Positions 45,154 through 54,187 of a stretch of DNA of 64,000 nt are shown in pieces. Both the position numbers and the translations under genes were made by a program. The DNA is from Paenibacillus sp. cl123. GTDB lineage: Bacteria > Bacillota > Bacilli > Paenibacillales > NBRC-103111. Every line of letters begins with the position of its first letter. The first letter of the stretch is position 1. The notes under the pieces are model-generated. The model was not told where the DNA came from. It saw only the letters and a program-made list of their open reading frames with translations, and did not search any database. The stretch spans positions 76,279-140,278 of the forward strand of contig NZ_FMYY01000012.1 in assembly GCF_900101595.1 (NCBI RefSeq), written 5' to 3'.

Positions 45154-46747
45154 GCTGACGCTGCGCCAAAAGATCGGGCAGCTGCTGATGTGCGGCTTTC
45201 CGGGCAAGACGCCTACCGAGGAGATCGGCAGGCTGATTACGGATGATGCGATAGGCGGCGTTATTTACTTCCGCCGCAATCTGGAGGAGCCTGCCCAAGT
45301 AGCCGCAATGTCGGAGGAGCTGCAGAAGAAGGCCGAAATCGCCGGATTGCCGCCGCTCCTGATCGCCGTCGATCAGGAAGGAGGCATGGTCACCCGGATC
45401 GAGAAGGGGGTGACGGTTATGCCCGGCAACATGGCTCTTGGCGCTGTGGGCGATTCGGACGCCGCCTATATCGCCGGCAAGGTGACGGGGACGGAGCTGC
45501 GGCAGATGGGCGTCAATATGAATTTTGCGCCGTCTCTGGACATTAACAACAATCCGGATAACCCGGTCATCGGCGTGCGCTCCTACGGCGGCACCGCGGA
45601 GCTGGTGAGCGAGCTGGGCGTGGCGGCGGTGCGGGGACTTCAGGATGCCGGCGTGGCGGCCACGGTCAAGCACTTCCCCGGCCACGGCGATACGGGAGAG
45701 GATTCCCATCACTCGCTGCCTACCGTGCCGCATGCGCGCGAGCGGCTGGATAAGCTGGAGCTGGCTCCGTTCCGCCGCGCGATCGAGCAGGGAACGGATG
45801 CGGTGATGACCGCGCATGTGCTGTTCCCGTCCGTGGAGCCCGAGCGGCTGCCGGCTACGCTGTCCTCCCGCGTCATCGAAGGACTGCTGCGGCAGGAGCT
45901 GGGCTATGACGGCGTCGTCGTCACGGATTGTCTGGAGATGAACGCCATCGCGGGGTTCTACGGAATCGGCGAGGGAGCCGTGAAAGCGGTCGAGGCGGGA
46001 GCCGACCTGGTGCTGGTCAGCCATCGCTACGAGCGCCAGCGGGAGGCGCTTGACGCGCTGGTGGCCGCAGTGGAGAGCGGGCGGATCAGCGAGGAGCGGA
46101 TCGACCGGTCGGTGCAGCGGCTGCTTGCGCTGAAAAACCGCCGGGTATCGGGCGAGCAGCCGCTTGCGGAGCTGGAGGCTGCGCCGGCGCTGGAGCCGGG
46201 AGGACAGCTGGCTACGCAAACCTCGCTCAAGCTCGCCGAGCATATCAGCGAGCGCAGCATTACGCTGCTGCGCGGCGGGGAGCTGCTGCCGCTGGATAGC
46301 GGCAAGCCGGTGTTGATCATCTGGCCGGAGGTGCGCGTCAGCTCCGAGGTGGATGAGGTGCTGGCCCGTGAGCAGTCGCTGGGCTACTGGCTGTCGGCGA
46401 AGCAGTGGACCGTGCGGGAGGAGCGCATCGGCGTGAAGCCTACGTCGGAGGAAGCGATGCGGACGCTCAGCCTGGCGGCGGAGACGGAACAGGTCGTGTT
46501 CGTGAGCTATAACGCGGCGTTCATCCCGGAGCAGGCGCAGCTGATCCAGTCCTTGGCCGGACAGCCGGGCATTCGTCTGATTGTGGCCGCGGCTCGGGTG
46601 CCCTTCGACATCCGGGTGCTGCCGGATGTGCCAACCTTCCTGGCCTGCTACGAGAACACGGCGCCTGCGATGCGGGCATTGGCGATGGTGCTGGCCGGAG
46701 AGCTCGAGGCTGCAGGCCGGCTGCCTGTCCCGCTCGCCGCGGAATAG
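45125..46747 (+). CDS. nagZ: GH3 beta-N-acetylhexosaminidase
   Basis: 540 residues. The NagZ signature KHFPGHGDTGEDSHHSLP (about 181-198) includes the catalytic Asp-His dyad region, VDQEGGMVTRI marks the (beta/alpha)8 barrel, and the nucleophile is in VVVTDCLEMNAI (about residue 270). A second alpha/beta domain fills the C-terminal third, as in Bacillus NagZ. It has no signal peptide and would act on imported GlcNAc-containing disaccharides (muropeptide or chitin-derived). It overlaps the regulator gene by 29 bp with GGAGGAG seven bases before the ATG, so it is part of the same operon and indicates the likely sensed sugar. Confidence 0.92.
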   Translation: MGNKQWELNELTLRQKIGQLLMCGFPGKTPTEEIGRLITDDAIGGVIYFRRNLEEPAQVAAMSEELQKKAEIAGLPPLLIAVDQEGGMVTRIEKGVTVMPGNMALGAVGDSDAAYIAGKVTGTELRQMGVNMNFAPSLDINNNPDNPVIGVRSYGGTAELVSELGVAAVRGLQDAGVAATVKHFPGHGDTGEDSHHSLPTVPHARERLDKLELAPFRRAIEQGTDAVMTAHVLFPSVEPERLPATLSSRVIEGLLRQELGYDGVVVTDCLEMNAIAGFYGIGEGAVKAVEAGADLVLVSHRYERQREALDALVAAVESGRISEERIDRSVQRLLALKNRRVSGEQPLAELEAAPALEPGGQLATQTSLKLAEHISERSITLLRGGELLPLDSGKPVLIIWPEVRVSSEVDEVLAREQSLGYWLSAKQWTVREERIGVKPTSEEAMRTLSLAAETEQVVFVSYNAAFIPEQAQLIQSLAGQPGIRLIVAAARVPFDIRVLPDVPTFLACYENTAPAMRALAMVLAGELEAAGRLPVPLAAE

Positions 46748-46884
46748 CCGGGCCGCCTATTTTGCCGGGGGGATGGGAAAGAGACCATACCCGTGTCCTG
46801 GGACGGACATATGCTAGGGTAGAGCCATCGGATACAAACAAGTGGGGTTAGCCGTTGGACAGCAGAAGGAAGGGTGTACAACGT

Positions 46885-47466
46885 ATGGGCAAACGACAAC
46901 GCGCATCCGGGGGGCATCGGGTTTCCTCCTCTGCGCCAGGACGTACGGCCGCGGGCAAGCCGGTCCGCAGGCCGCGCATAGCGAGACCTCAGCCCCGGCT
47001 GAATACGGCTGAGGTCCGGGGCTTGTATTCGCCTCTCGATGATCTAGGCCAGACGGCGGCGCTGGGCGGTGGCGCGGCGGCCGGCGGTGCGGCAGCGGGC
47101 GGCGCGGCGTCGGGAGCGGACGCCGCTGCAGGAACGCTGGGAGGCGGCGACTTCATGGCGCTGTTCAACCGCATGGGCGGACTGGACGGCATATTGTCCA
47201 CGATGGGCAAGGTTCAGAAGATGGTGAGCATCTTCCGGCAGTTCGGTCCGGTGTTCAAGCTGTTCGGCGGCGGCTTCGGCCTGGGAGGTCTTGGCGGCCA
47301 GTTGAAGACGGCGTCGGTCAAGCGCCGTCCTCAACCGAGGCCAGCCGGTACCCGCGGCATGTCTGCGGCGCGTCCGGGCAGCGCAGGACGCGCCGGGCGC
47401 GCGGCGCAGCACGGACGCCCGGCGGGGCCGGGACGGCGCAGCGCGGGGCCGCGCGGGCGCCGCTGA
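46885..47466 (+). CDS. YqfQ/VrrA-like basic, low-complexity protein
   Basis: 193 residues. A basic N-terminus (Arg/Ala/Gly), an Ala/Gly repeat (GGGAAAGGAAAGG), a short conserved-looking core (FMALFNRMGGLDGILSTMGKVQKMVSIFRQFGPVFKLFGG) in two blocks, and a very basic Arg/Gly/Pro/Ala-rich tail. The core resembles YqfQ (VrrA-related) proteins of sporulating Bacillota, whose function is unknown. The ATG at 46885 is used; a TTG at 46855 is an alternative. A bidirectional terminator follows. The basic tail suggests nucleic acid or spore-coat contact (inference). Confidence 0.65.
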   Translation: MGKRQRASGGHRVSSSAPGRTAAGKPVRRPRIARPQPRLNTAEVRGLYSPLDDLGQTAALGGGAAAGGAAAGGAASGADAAAGTLGGGDFMALFNRMGGLDGILSTMGKVQKMVSIFRQFGPVFKLFGGGFGLGGLGGQLKTASVKRRPQPRPAGTRGMSAARPGSAGRAGRAAQHGRPAGPGRRSAGPRGRR

Positions 47467-47518
47467 CGGGCATGGCGGCGCCCGCGCCCGCCCGGCAAGT
47501 GAATAAGCGCAGGCAAAC

Positions 47519-47575
47519 AAGGGGCTGACACCCCGGCTGAACTGAAGTTCTGCCGGGAGCGTCAGCCCCTTGCGC
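47519..47575. terminator. bidirectional terminator between convergent genes
   Basis: AAGGGGCTGAC pairs with GTCAGCCCCTT, with an inner CCCGGC/GCCGGG helix. The downstream T-tract is short on both sides. Confidence 0.7.
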
Positions 47576-47724
47576 TGCTTGCGAAGTTGTCTGGCCCGCA
47601 GACCGCCTCCGCGCGGTTCCCCGCTTGCCGGCACAGGCGCAGGCGGCGCACGGTCACGGTCAGCAGCAAGCGGCCGGGCCTTTTGAGGCGGCGATGGACT
47701 GCCCCCAGGAGGCGCGTAGGGCTG

Positions 47725-48531
47725 CTACAGCGGCACGCTGACGGGGCGCTTCTCCTTGAAGTAAACCCACTCGCGATAGCCGATGGACTTGAGTGTGGCC
47801 GCCACCTCGTCCCAGTCGTCGCCGACGCGGTCCGGCACGTGGGCATCGGAGCCGAAGGTGACCGGCACGTTGTAATGGAAGGCGCGTTCGAGCACTTCAT
47901 GGATCGGATACCAGCCGCCGCAATCCTTCGTTTTCCCCGACGTATTGATCTCGATGGCAATGTTACGCTCGCCGATCACTTTCAGCGTGCGGTCGACGGC
48001 TTCCGTTTTGATATCGGAAAATGCGGGATAGTAGCCGCGCATCGCATCGATATGCCCGAGAATCTGAAACATGCCGCTGCGGGCCGACTGCTCGATGAGA
48101 TCGTAGTAGATTTCCTTCTGCTCAACCTGTTGCGGCTCGTCCAAGCCTTTCCACCGCTTGCGGTTAAAAATGCTGACCCCGCCCGACAGATGCACCGAAC
48201 CGATGATGTAATCGAACGGATACTGGGCGTAGACGGCCCGGTAAGTCTCAGCATGCTCAGGGAAAAAGTCGGATTCCACGCCGAGCAGCACCTCGATGCG
48301 TCCTGCATATTCGGCTTTGAGCTTTAAAACTTCATCGATGTAACGGCTGAATTCGCTCTTGGCCATCGCGATGCCGGGCTGCGCCTGATCCTCGCCGCTT
48401 GCGAAGTAAGGGGAGTGGTCGCTGATGCCGATGACCTGCAGCCCGTGGCGGATGCCGGCCTCTACATAATCGCGGATGGTGCCGATCGCATGACCGCAAC
48501 GTTCATGATGCGTATGTAAGTCGAATTTCAT
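47725..48531 (-). CDS. PHP-domain histidinol-phosphatase (HisJ family)
   Basis: 268 residues. PHP motifs: FDLHTHHERCGHA (metal His), GISDHSPYF, LLGVESDFFPEH, FDYIIGSVHL, LGHIDAMRGY, IEINTSGK and VTFGSDAHVPDRVGDDWDE. This is the HisJ/HisK-type phosphatase that converts histidinol phosphate to histidinol, here far from any his operon. Other PHP phosphoesterase activities cannot be excluded. It ends convergently with the YqfQ-like gene across a shared hairpin. Confidence 0.87.
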   Translation of the reverse strand: MKFDLHTHHERCGHAIGTIRDYVEAGIRHGLQVIGISDHSPYFASGEDQAQPGIAMAKSEFSRYIDEVLKLKAEYAGRIEVLLGVESDFFPEHAETYRAVYAQYPFDYIIGSVHLSGGVSIFNRKRWKGLDEPQQVEQKEIYYDLIEQSARSGMFQILGHIDAMRGYYPAFSDIKTEAVDRTLKVIGERNIAIEINTSGKTKDCGGWYPIHEVLERAFHYNVPVTFGSDAHVPDRVGDDWDEVAATLKSIGYREWVYFKEKRPVSVPL

Positions 48532-48540
48532 ATCGTGTTC

Positions 48541-49443
48541 TCACTCCGAACCTATGAATTGGATTTCCTGCATGCCCTTGAGGTCGAGCAGGAATTGATG
48601 CAGCGCCGAGCTGAGATAACGCCCCGACTTGTACACGACTCCGACAGGATGGCTGATCTCCAGCTCATTGACCTTGATCATCTTCAGGGACCCGAGCCTC
48701 AATTCTTTCTGAATCGACATCTTGGAGATGATGGCGGCTCCCAGGTTGAGCTCGACCATCCGCTTCACTTCCTCGCTGCTTGACAGCTCCATAACCGTCT
48801 GCGGAGCGATGTGAAGCAGCTTGAATACTTGGTCTACGAACCGCCGCCCCGCCGTCTCCGGGGACAGCATGATGAGGGGAAGATCATGCAGCTTCTCGAT
48901 GGGCACATGAGCATATTTCGCAAGCGGATGCTCAGGGGCCACAGTCAGCTCGAAGGTGTCGTAGTACAGCACCGAGCTTTCCAGACTCGGCTGCTTCTCG
49001 AACAAATAGGTGATCCCGATGTCAATCGTTCCGTTCTCGACGCTCTGCATGATTTGCGAGCTCGACATCGAATGGATCGTCGTTTTGATCAGCGGAAACT
49101 GATTCTGAAAGTAGGACAACACGCGCGGCAAAATCTGCATGGCGATGGATGTCGTGGTGCCCAGATGGATATGGCCCTGGGGTGTTTGGCTCAAGTCGGC
49201 CAGCCTCTGCTTCAGGTCCTCGACCGTCTGCAGAATCATCTCGGCATGGTCCAGAAAAACGCGCCCGCTGTCGGTCAAGGTGACGGGCTGATTGCGGTCG
49301 ATCAGCACGGTCTTGAACTCGTCCTCCAGACTTTTGATCTGGGCGGATACGGCCGGCTGGGTCAGATTGAGCAGTTCTCCGGCTTTTCGAAAGCTCATCG
49401 TTTTGGAAATGGTAATTAGCGTTTCCAACTGGTTCAGGTTCAC
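48541..49443 (-). CDS. LysR-family transcriptional regulator
   Basis: 300 residues. N-terminal winged helix (NLNQLETLITISKTMSFRKAGELLNLTQPAVSAQIKSLE in pieces) and a periplasmic-binding-like effector domain (about 90-295). The GTG at 49443 is set by GGAGG six bases before it, and it matches the normal start of the family; an in-frame extension to 49530 would add unlikely sequence. It faces the DHA2 efflux pump gene across 203 bp. Its stop is 9 bp from the PHP phosphatase start, so the two may be cotranscribed. Confidence 0.9.
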   Translation of the reverse strand: MNLNQLETLITISKTMSFRKAGELLNLTQPAVSAQIKSLEDEFKTVLIDRNQPVTLTDSGRVFLDHAEMILQTVEDLKQRLADLSQTPQGHIHLGTTTSIAMQILPRVLSYFQNQFPLIKTTIHSMSSSQIMQSVENGTIDIGITYLFEKQPSLESSVLYYDTFELTVAPEHPLAKYAHVPIEKLHDLPLIMLSPETAGRRFVDQVFKLLHIAPQTVMELSSSEEVKRMVELNLGAAIISKMSIQKELRLGSLKMIKVNELEISHPVGVVYKSGRYLSSALHQFLLDLKGMQEIQFIGSE

Positions 49444-49646
49444 GTCGTACCTCCTCTCCAAAGGCGTGAACGTGCACGGGCGGGCGTCTAGGTCACCTTT
49501 CATTATATGACAATGGAAAGGGAAGGGCAAACGGAGAGGGGGCTCCTATTGGACGTTAACCTCCCTCAGGTAATGGTTGCTAATTGCTCAAATTTGAGTA
49601 TAATCACTTTAGAGTTAAATTATTTAATGGTAACGGGGGTTTATCG

Positions 49647-51212
49647 ATGGAAATGAATAAAAAGTCCAACATCCCTTGGACGGTAACCGGCCTTATGCTG
49701 GCTCTGCTGCTGGCTTCGCTCGACCAGACGATCGTCTCGACAGCGATGCCGACCATTCTCGGGGAGCTTGGCGGACTGGATCAGTTCGTATGGGTGTTCT
49801 CGGCGTATCTGATCGCCAACGTCGTCGCCATGCCGATCTTCGGCAAGCTGGGCGATATGTACGGACGCAAGCTGTTTTTCCTGATCGGACTGGTCGTGTT
49901 CATGATCGGCTCCGCGCTGTGCGGAACGTCGGAGACGATGCTCCAGCTTATCATCTACCGGGCGATCCAGGGGATCGGAGGCGGGGCGATGATGCCGATC
50001 ACATTTGCCATCGTGTTCGATATCTTTCCTCCGGAGAAGCGGGGCAAGATGCAAGGGCTGTTCGGAGCCGTATTCGGCATCTCCAGCGTGCTGGGCCCGC
50101 TTGCGGGAGCGTACTTTACCGACTATGTAAACTGGCAGTGGATTTTCTATATTAATCTGCCGCTCGGAATCTTCTCTCTGGTGCTGATTTCCTTATGCTA
50201 TCACCCGGTTCTGCCGAAGAACCCGAATCAGAGGATCGACTGGCTCGGCACCTTGACGTTTACGGCGGCCATCATTGCGCTGATGCTCGGATTGGAGCTT
50301 GGCGGCAAGGAGGGGTATGCCTGGTCCTCGGCGACGATCATCGGCATGTTCGCGGGAGCGGCGGTGCTGCTCGTGCTGTTCTACTTCATCGAACGCCGCG
50401 CCTCGGCGCCGATCGTGCCGTTCCAGCTGTTCCGCTCCCGGCTGTTTACCGCAAGCATGGGCGTAAGCTTCTTCTACGGCACCTTGATGATAGCGGCGGC
50501 GACGTATATTCCGCTGTTCATTCAGGGCGTGTTCCAGGGCTCGGCCACAAGCGCGGGTCTCGTCCTGACCCCCATGATGCTGGGGGTTGTCGCCAGCAGC
50601 GCGCTCGGCGGGCGGTTCCTGGCTGCGGCTTCGTACCGGACCATTATGCTGTACTCGGCTGCGCTGCTGCTCGTCGCTACTGTATTGCTGGGGACTATCT
50701 CGGTTGAAACGCCGCGCCTGCTGGTCACGCTGTATATGATCATGCTCGGTCTCGGGATCGGCGCTCAGTTCCCGGTTATCTCCATCTCTTCGGTCCAAAG
50801 CGTCAGCTTCGAATACCGGGGCCTCGTGACCTCGCTCGTCTCGTTTTTCCGCTCCATCGGCTCGGCCGTCGGAGTGACCGTGCTGGGTACAGTTCAGTCG
50901 TATTCGCTGAAAAACCGGATCGCCGAGCTGCTGCCGGAGAATGCCGCCAGTCAGGCGCCGGCCTCGCCGCAGGCGCTGCTCAGCGAAGAATTCCGCCAGG
51001 CTGTGCCTAAGCCGGTGCTGGATAAGCTGATCCTCGGGCTGGCCGATTCCATCGCCTTCGTCTTCCAGGTATCGATTGTGATCGCCGTGGTGGGCTTTAT
51101 CTTCGTGCTGCTGCTGGGCAAGTCCAGACTGGAGCTGCCGGCGGGGGGACAGAAGCCGGATCAGGCCGGAGACAACGAAGCGGTCTCGGCTCCACAGCAT
51201 GGCCATATGTAA
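49647..51212 (+). CDS. DHA2-family MFS multidrug efflux transporter
   Basis: 521 residues, 14 membrane helices. DHA2 marks: LDQTIVSTAMPTILGELGGLDQFVWVFSAYLIANV (motif D1, in pieces), the GKLGDMYGRKLFF motif A, and FGAVFGISSVLGPLAGAYFTD (motif C region). It probably exports a hydrophobic drug or bile-like compound with proton exchange. The ATG at 49647 has GGGGG eight bases before it. The PadR-type gene directly downstream is a likely regulator. Confidence 0.93.
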   Translation: MEMNKKSNIPWTVTGLMLALLLASLDQTIVSTAMPTILGELGGLDQFVWVFSAYLIANVVAMPIFGKLGDMYGRKLFFLIGLVVFMIGSALCGTSETMLQLIIYRAIQGIGGGAMMPITFAIVFDIFPPEKRGKMQGLFGAVFGISSVLGPLAGAYFTDYVNWQWIFYINLPLGIFSLVLISLCYHPVLPKNPNQRIDWLGTLTFTAAIIALMLGLELGGKEGYAWSSATIIGMFAGAAVLLVLFYFIERRASAPIVPFQLFRSRLFTASMGVSFFYGTLMIAAATYIPLFIQGVFQGSATSAGLVLTPMMLGVVASSALGGRFLAAASYRTIMLYSAALLLVATVLLGTISVETPRLLVTLYMIMLGLGIGAQFPVISISSVQSVSFEYRGLVTSLVSFFRSIGSAVGVTVLGTVQSYSLKNRIAELLPENAASQAPASPQALLSEEFRQAVPKPVLDKLILGLADSIAFVFQVSIVIAVVGFIFVLLLGKSRLELPAGGQKPDQAGDNEAVSAPQHGHM

Positions 51213-51227
51213 AGGGAACGTTCCGTT

Positions 51228-51788
51228 ATGTCGATGAAGCTGGTCATCCTGGGACTGTTGATGGAAGAAGACTGTCATCCGTATGAGATGCGGCTGAAGA
51301 TGAAGGAGCGGAACATGCTCCATTATATCAAGATGCAGGAGGGCTCCCTGTATTACGCCATCGAGACCCTGGAGAAGTCGGGAGCGGTGGAGCAGGCGGA
51401 TACGGAGAAAGACAGCAGCCGGCAGGGCAGGACGGTGTACCGGATCACGAGCGCCGGGAGGCAGCTGTTTCAGGAGCTGCTGGAGGCGCAATTCACCGAT
51501 ACGAAGACGGTGTATCATCCGCTGTACGCGGCGCTGGTTTTTGCCCGGTACGGGGACCGGGAGCGGCTGTATGAGCTGCTGCTGAATAAGGTGGAGGAGC
51601 AGCGGCGCGCGCTGGCCATGCTTCGCGAAGTGTATGACAGCCACATCCATGAGGTTTCGCGCAGTGTTCTGCATATGATGAAGGGACGTATGGAGCACGC
51701 CGCCGTTGAGCTGCGGTGGCTGGAGAGGCTGGCTGCCGACGCGGCGGAGGACCGGCTGAAGCTGCGCGGACTGCCGATTGAGGATTAA
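51228..51788 (+). CDS. PadR-family transcriptional regulator
   Basis: 186 residues. N-terminal winged helix (KLVILGLLMEEDCHPYEMRLKMKERNM, QEGSLYYAIETLEKSGAVEQ in pieces, RTVYRITSAGRQ wing) and a C-terminal helical dimerisation segment with several MLRE/HIHEV coils, as in VirR-type PadR proteins. It follows the efflux gene by 15 bp and is cotranscribed with it; a negative autoregulatory role is typical. Confidence 0.9.
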   Translation: MSMKLVILGLLMEEDCHPYEMRLKMKERNMLHYIKMQEGSLYYAIETLEKSGAVEQADTEKDSSRQGRTVYRITSAGRQLFQELLEAQFTDTKTVYHPLYAALVFARYGDRERLYELLLNKVEEQRRALAMLREVYDSHIHEVSRSVLHMMKGRMEHAAVELRWLERLAADAAEDRLKLRGLPIED

Positions 51789-51823
51789 GATGCGCTAGGC
51801 GCTATCGATCAGACGATGCACAA

Positions 51824-51871
51824 CCAATAAGCCTTGCTCGCTCCAGGAGATGGAGCGGCAAGGCTTATTGG
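51824..51871. terminator. very strong bidirectional hairpin between convergent genes
   Basis: CCAATAAGCCTTGC pairs perfectly with GCAAGGCTTATTGG, with a second inner helix CGCTCC/GGAGCG. There is no T-tract on either side, so it may work as a transcript 3'-end-protecting hairpin or insulator as much as a terminator. Confidence 0.65.
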
Positions 51872-51898
51872 CGCAGACAAGCCGGGACCGGCGGGCAG

Positions 51899-53137
51899 CT
51901 AGCTGTAGCTGCGAATCACAAGCATGGCGTTATGGCCGCCGAAGCCGACGGAATTGGACAAGCCGACCTCCAGGGACGCGCGGCGGGCGGTATGGGGCAC
52001 ATAATCCAGATCGCAGTCCGGATCGGGGCTGTCCAGGTTAACCGTCGGCGGAATAAGGCCGTGGCGGATCGTCTGGAGCAGCGCGATCGCTTCCACGCCT
52101 CCGGCCGCTCCCAGCATATGGCCCAGCATCGATTTGTTCGCCGAGATCGGGATGCGGTAGGCATGGCGGCCGAGCGCCGATTTCACGGCGATGGTTTCCG
52201 CCAGGTCGCCGAGCTGGGTGCCGGTAGCATGCGCATTTATATAATCGACCGCCTCGGGAGGAAGACCGGCATCTGCGAGTGCGAGCGTGATCGCCGCGCT
52301 TGCGCTGCGGCCCTCCGGATCGGGAGCGACCATATGATGGGCGTCGGAGGTGGAGGCATAGCCGACGATCTCGCCGTAGATCCGGGCTCCCCGGGCGAGC
52401 GCGTGCTCCAGCGACTCAAGCATGAGGACGCCCGCGCCTTCGGCCATGACGAAGCCGTCCCGGCCGGCGTCGAACGGCCGGCTGGCCTGCTCGGGCTCGT
52501 CATTTCGCTGGGAGGCCGCGGCTGCGTTGCCGAAGCCGGCCAGAGCCAGCCCATGCGTAGTCGCTTCGGCTCCTCCAGCCAGCACCGCATCGGCCCCGCC
52601 CCGCTGGATCAGCTTGAACGCTTCGCCGATCGCCGTGTTGCCCGTAGCGCAGGCCGTGACCGGGGCGAGGGAGGGACCTTTGGCTCCGATCAGGATGCTG
52701 ACGGTCGCCGCCGCCATATTGGCGATCATCATGGGGACTACCGTGGGACTGACCCGGCCGGGGCCGCGCTCCAGCAGCGTCTTGTAATTATCCAGCATCG
52801 TCTGCAGGCCGCCTACGCCTGTGCCGATGTAGACGCCGATCCGGAAGGCATTGTCTTCCGATACGACAAGTCCGGAGTCATCAATGGCCTGCAGAGCTGC
52901 TGTTGCGGCGAATTGGCTGAAACGGTCCATTCTCCGCGCCTCGCGCCGGCCGAATAAAGCTTCGGGGTCAAAGTCACGGACAGCGCCTGCGATTCTGATT
53001 TTATAGGGAGAGCTGTCAAACTCCTCGATCTTGCGGATACCCGACCTGCCGGCTGTGAGCGAGCTCCAAAACGTCTCCACCGTGTGGCCGAGCGGACTGA
53101 TAACGCCCATGCCTGTGACGACAACTCTTGTTTTCAT
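51899..53137 (-). CDS. fabF: beta-ketoacyl-ACP synthase II (orphan FabF)
   Basis: 412 residues, thiolase fold. The catalytic triad Cys163 (TACATG), His303 (NAHATGTQ) and His340 (SMLGHMLG), with Lys335, is complete. It condenses malonyl-ACP with acyl-ACP. It stands alone, away from any acpP or fatty acid operon, and faces a regulator gene with which it shares a 166-bp promoter region; a second, housekeeping copy is expected elsewhere. AAGGAGG lies 11 bases before the ATG. A secondary-metabolite or stress-type role is possible but unproven. Confidence 0.93.
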   Translation of the reverse strand: MKTRVVVTGMGVISPLGHTVETFWSSLTAGRSGIRKIEEFDSSPYKIRIAGAVRDFDPEALFGRREARRMDRFSQFAATAALQAIDDSGLVVSEDNAFRIGVYIGTGVGGLQTMLDNYKTLLERGPGRVSPTVVPMMIANMAAATVSILIGAKGPSLAPVTACATGNTAIGEAFKLIQRGGADAVLAGGAEATTHGLALAGFGNAAAASQRNDEPEQASRPFDAGRDGFVMAEGAGVLMLESLEHALARGARIYGEIVGYASTSDAHHMVAPDPEGRSASAAITLALADAGLPPEAVDYINAHATGTQLGDLAETIAVKSALGRHAYRIPISANKSMLGHMLGAAGGVEAIALLQTIRHGLIPPTVNLDSPDPDCDLDYVPHTARRASLEVGLSNSVGFGGHNAMLVIRSYS

Positions 53138-53164
53138 ACTTGAGTCAGCCTCCTTGGGTTGATG

Positions 53165-53181
53165 ATAGGATCAGGTCCTAT
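53165..53181. promoter_or_regulatory. inverted repeat in the fabF-XRE intergenic region, possible operator
   Basis: ATAGGA-TCAGG-TCCTAT is a perfect 6-5-6 inverted repeat, followed 11 bases later by TCATG-TCA-CATGA. Both lie between the divergent fabF and XRE genes and upstream of the XRE promoter. Confidence 0.45.
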
Positions 53182-53210
53182 AGGTTCATCATGTCACATG
53201 ATTTATCCTA

Positions 53211-53239
53211 TTACAAGTTGGCAGTTATCCTGGTATAAT
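53211..53239 (+). promoter_or_regulatory. sigma-A-type promoter of the XRE-family gene
   Basis: TTACAA (53211-53216), 17-bp spacer, TATAAT (53234-53239). Confidence 0.6.
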
Positions 53240-53303
53240 GAATAACAGAATGAGCATGATTTTTCCGGAGGAAGACAGAAGCGGAACCATGGAGGGTCGG
53301 AGC

Positions 53304-54152
53304 ATGAATAAAGATGTGCGCCTGTCGGCGCTGGCGGAGTTTCTGGTGAGTCACCGCGCCCGTCTGCAGCCGGTGGATGTAGGGCTTCCAGCAGGGACGA
53401 GAAGGCGCACCCCGGGCCTTCGCCGAGAGGAGGTCGCCCAGCTTGCCGGGGTGAGCACGACTTGGTATACATGGCTGGAGCAGGGGAGAGAAATCACCGT
53501 GTCCCCGCAGGTGCTGGAATGCGTAGCGGCGGCGCTGCGGCTTAATGAGGACGAACGGCATTATTTATTCGCGCTGGCCTCGGAGCAGCCGAGTCAGACT
53601 GCCTCAGCGGGAGCGTCCGAGACCGGGGCCATGCCTCCGTCTCTGCATATTCTGCTGACGGAGCTGGCTTCCTGTCCGGCGATCGTCTCGGACCGCCGCT
53701 GCCAGATTGTGGGCTGGAACGATGCGGCGGCGGCCGTGTTTATGGAGTTCGATCAGGTGCCGCCGGAGGAGAGGAATTTGATCTGGCTGCTGTTCACGCG
53801 CAAGGAATTTCGCGCTCTGGCCGCCAACTGGTACGAGTTCGTATGCGGATTTCTGGCGATCTTTCGCTATTATTACGGCCGCTACGTCGGAGATCCGTGG
53901 TATGGGGAGTTTATTGCGAGGCTTAGCGAGCAGAACCCGGACTTCCTGTCGATCTGGAACCGAAACGATGTAAGTCCCGCCCCGGAGGTGTTCATCGAAT
54001 TCCGACATGCGAAGGCCGGCAAGATGTTATTCGATCTGAGCTCCCTTCAGGTGCAGGGACCGACGGATTTGCGGATCAGCGTGTATACGCCTTCTCCCGG
54101 CTCGGATACGGCCGCCAAGCTGGGGCTGGCCATGAAGCGGCGTCAGAGCTGA
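53304..54152 (+). CDS. XRE-family regulator with MmyB-type ligand-binding domain
   Basis: 282 residues. Helix-turn-helix at about 28-85 (RRTPGLRREEVAQLAGVSTTWYTWLEQGR), then a PAS-like MmyB ligand domain (about 105-275; FRALAANWYEFVCGFLA). MmyB domains bind fatty acids or related hydrophobic ligands, and the gene is divergent from an orphan fabF, which is consistent with control of that synthase (inference). The ATG at 53304 has GGAGG nine bases upstream; a frame open from 53238 would run through the promoter. Confidence 0.85.
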   Translation: MNKDVRLSALAEFLVSHRARLQPVDVGLPAGTRRRTPGLRREEVAQLAGVSTTWYTWLEQGREITVSPQVLECVAAALRLNEDERHYLFALASEQPSQTASAGASETGAMPPSLHILLTELASCPAIVSDRRCQIVGWNDAAAAVFMEFDQVPPEERNLIWLLFTRKEFRALAANWYEFVCGFLAIFRYYYGRYVGDPWYGEFIARLSEQNPDFLSIWNRNDVSPAPEVFIEFRHAKAGKMLFDLSSLQVQGPTDLRISVYTPSPGSDTAAKLGLAMKRRQS

Positions 54153-54187
54153 AGGACAGCGGGCGAAGGAGCATGAGCCTGACCTTG

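Noticed and set aside
50193..51698. A 501-codon minus-strand open frame across the efflux pump and PadR genes
   Set aside because: His/Gln/Arg-rich shadow of membrane-protein codons, without a ribosome site.
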